Below, in pieces: positions 5,475-5,507 of a DNA stretch of 5,507 nucleotides. The DNA lies in NCBI GenBank assembly GCA_013812385.1, contig JACCTM010000198.1, positions 1 through 5,507 on the forward strand. The letters are read 5' to 3'. The DNA is from Geodermatophilaceae bacterium (GTDB lineage Bacteria; Actinomycetota; Actinomycetes; Mycobacteriales; Geodermatophilaceae). Position 1 is the first letter of the stretch. Every line of letters begins with the position of its first letter. The translations under genes were made by a program, and so were the position numbers. The notes under the pieces are model-generated. The model saw nothing but the letters and a program-made list of their open reading frames with translations, had not been told where the DNA came from and made no database searches.

Positions 5475-5507
5475 CGCGACGGGCGCGCTGGTGAACCGGC
5501 AGGTCGC

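Noticed and set aside
5475..5507. Search for a feature after the SDR gene
   Set aside because: Only 33 bases remain; no start codon with a ribosome site, hairpin or repeat could be supported.

Overview
The window is high-GC DNA with the codon use and gene content of an actinobacterium. The main evidence is an HspR repressor (the actinobacterial heat-shock regulator of the dnaK operon) and a ClpB whose N-domain/NBD1 linker resembles those of mycobacteria and streptomycetes. I cannot place the genus from sequence alone. Most of the window is ordinary stress and protein-quality-control chromosome. I see no phage, transposase, CRISPR array, tRNA or rRNA.

Layout: the last 101 codons of hspR (1-306, +) run into a 110-bp convergent gap. 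That gap holds a strong palindrome plus an extra direct copy of one of its halves. Next is an OsmC-type peroxiredoxin gene on the minus strand (417-854). It is transcribed away from clpB (947-3538, +), a full-length ClpB disaggregase. The 92-bp osmC/clpB divergent gap is dominated by a dyad of about 74 bp with 15-bp perfect arms, and no HspR box (HAIR) is visible there. clpB ends 15 bp from the convergent 3' end of a small Pro/Gly/Tyr-rich DUF4190-type membrane protein (3554-3982, -). A 105-bp divergent gap follows, then an unrecognised four-helix membrane protein (4088-4564, +). The last gene is a short-chain dehydrogenase/reductase (4608-5474, +) whose N-terminus carries an in-frame 48-bp tandem duplication. 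Only 33 bases follow it, with nothing recognisable.

How the genes fit together: HspR normally represses chaperone genes and senses free DnaK. ClpB works with DnaK to pull proteins out of aggregates. OsmC reduces organic hydroperoxides. The left two thirds is therefore a heat/oxidative stress cluster, probably just downstream of dnaK-grpE-dnaJ, which would lie off the left edge (inference). The three genes on the right have no evident link to it.

The least explained material is small-scale: three different repeat or palindrome types in 5.5 kb, one of them inside a reading frame. They look more like REP/MITE-type dispersed elements or local regulatory dyads than a new multi-gene system. I found no convincing undescribed multi-gene system here.
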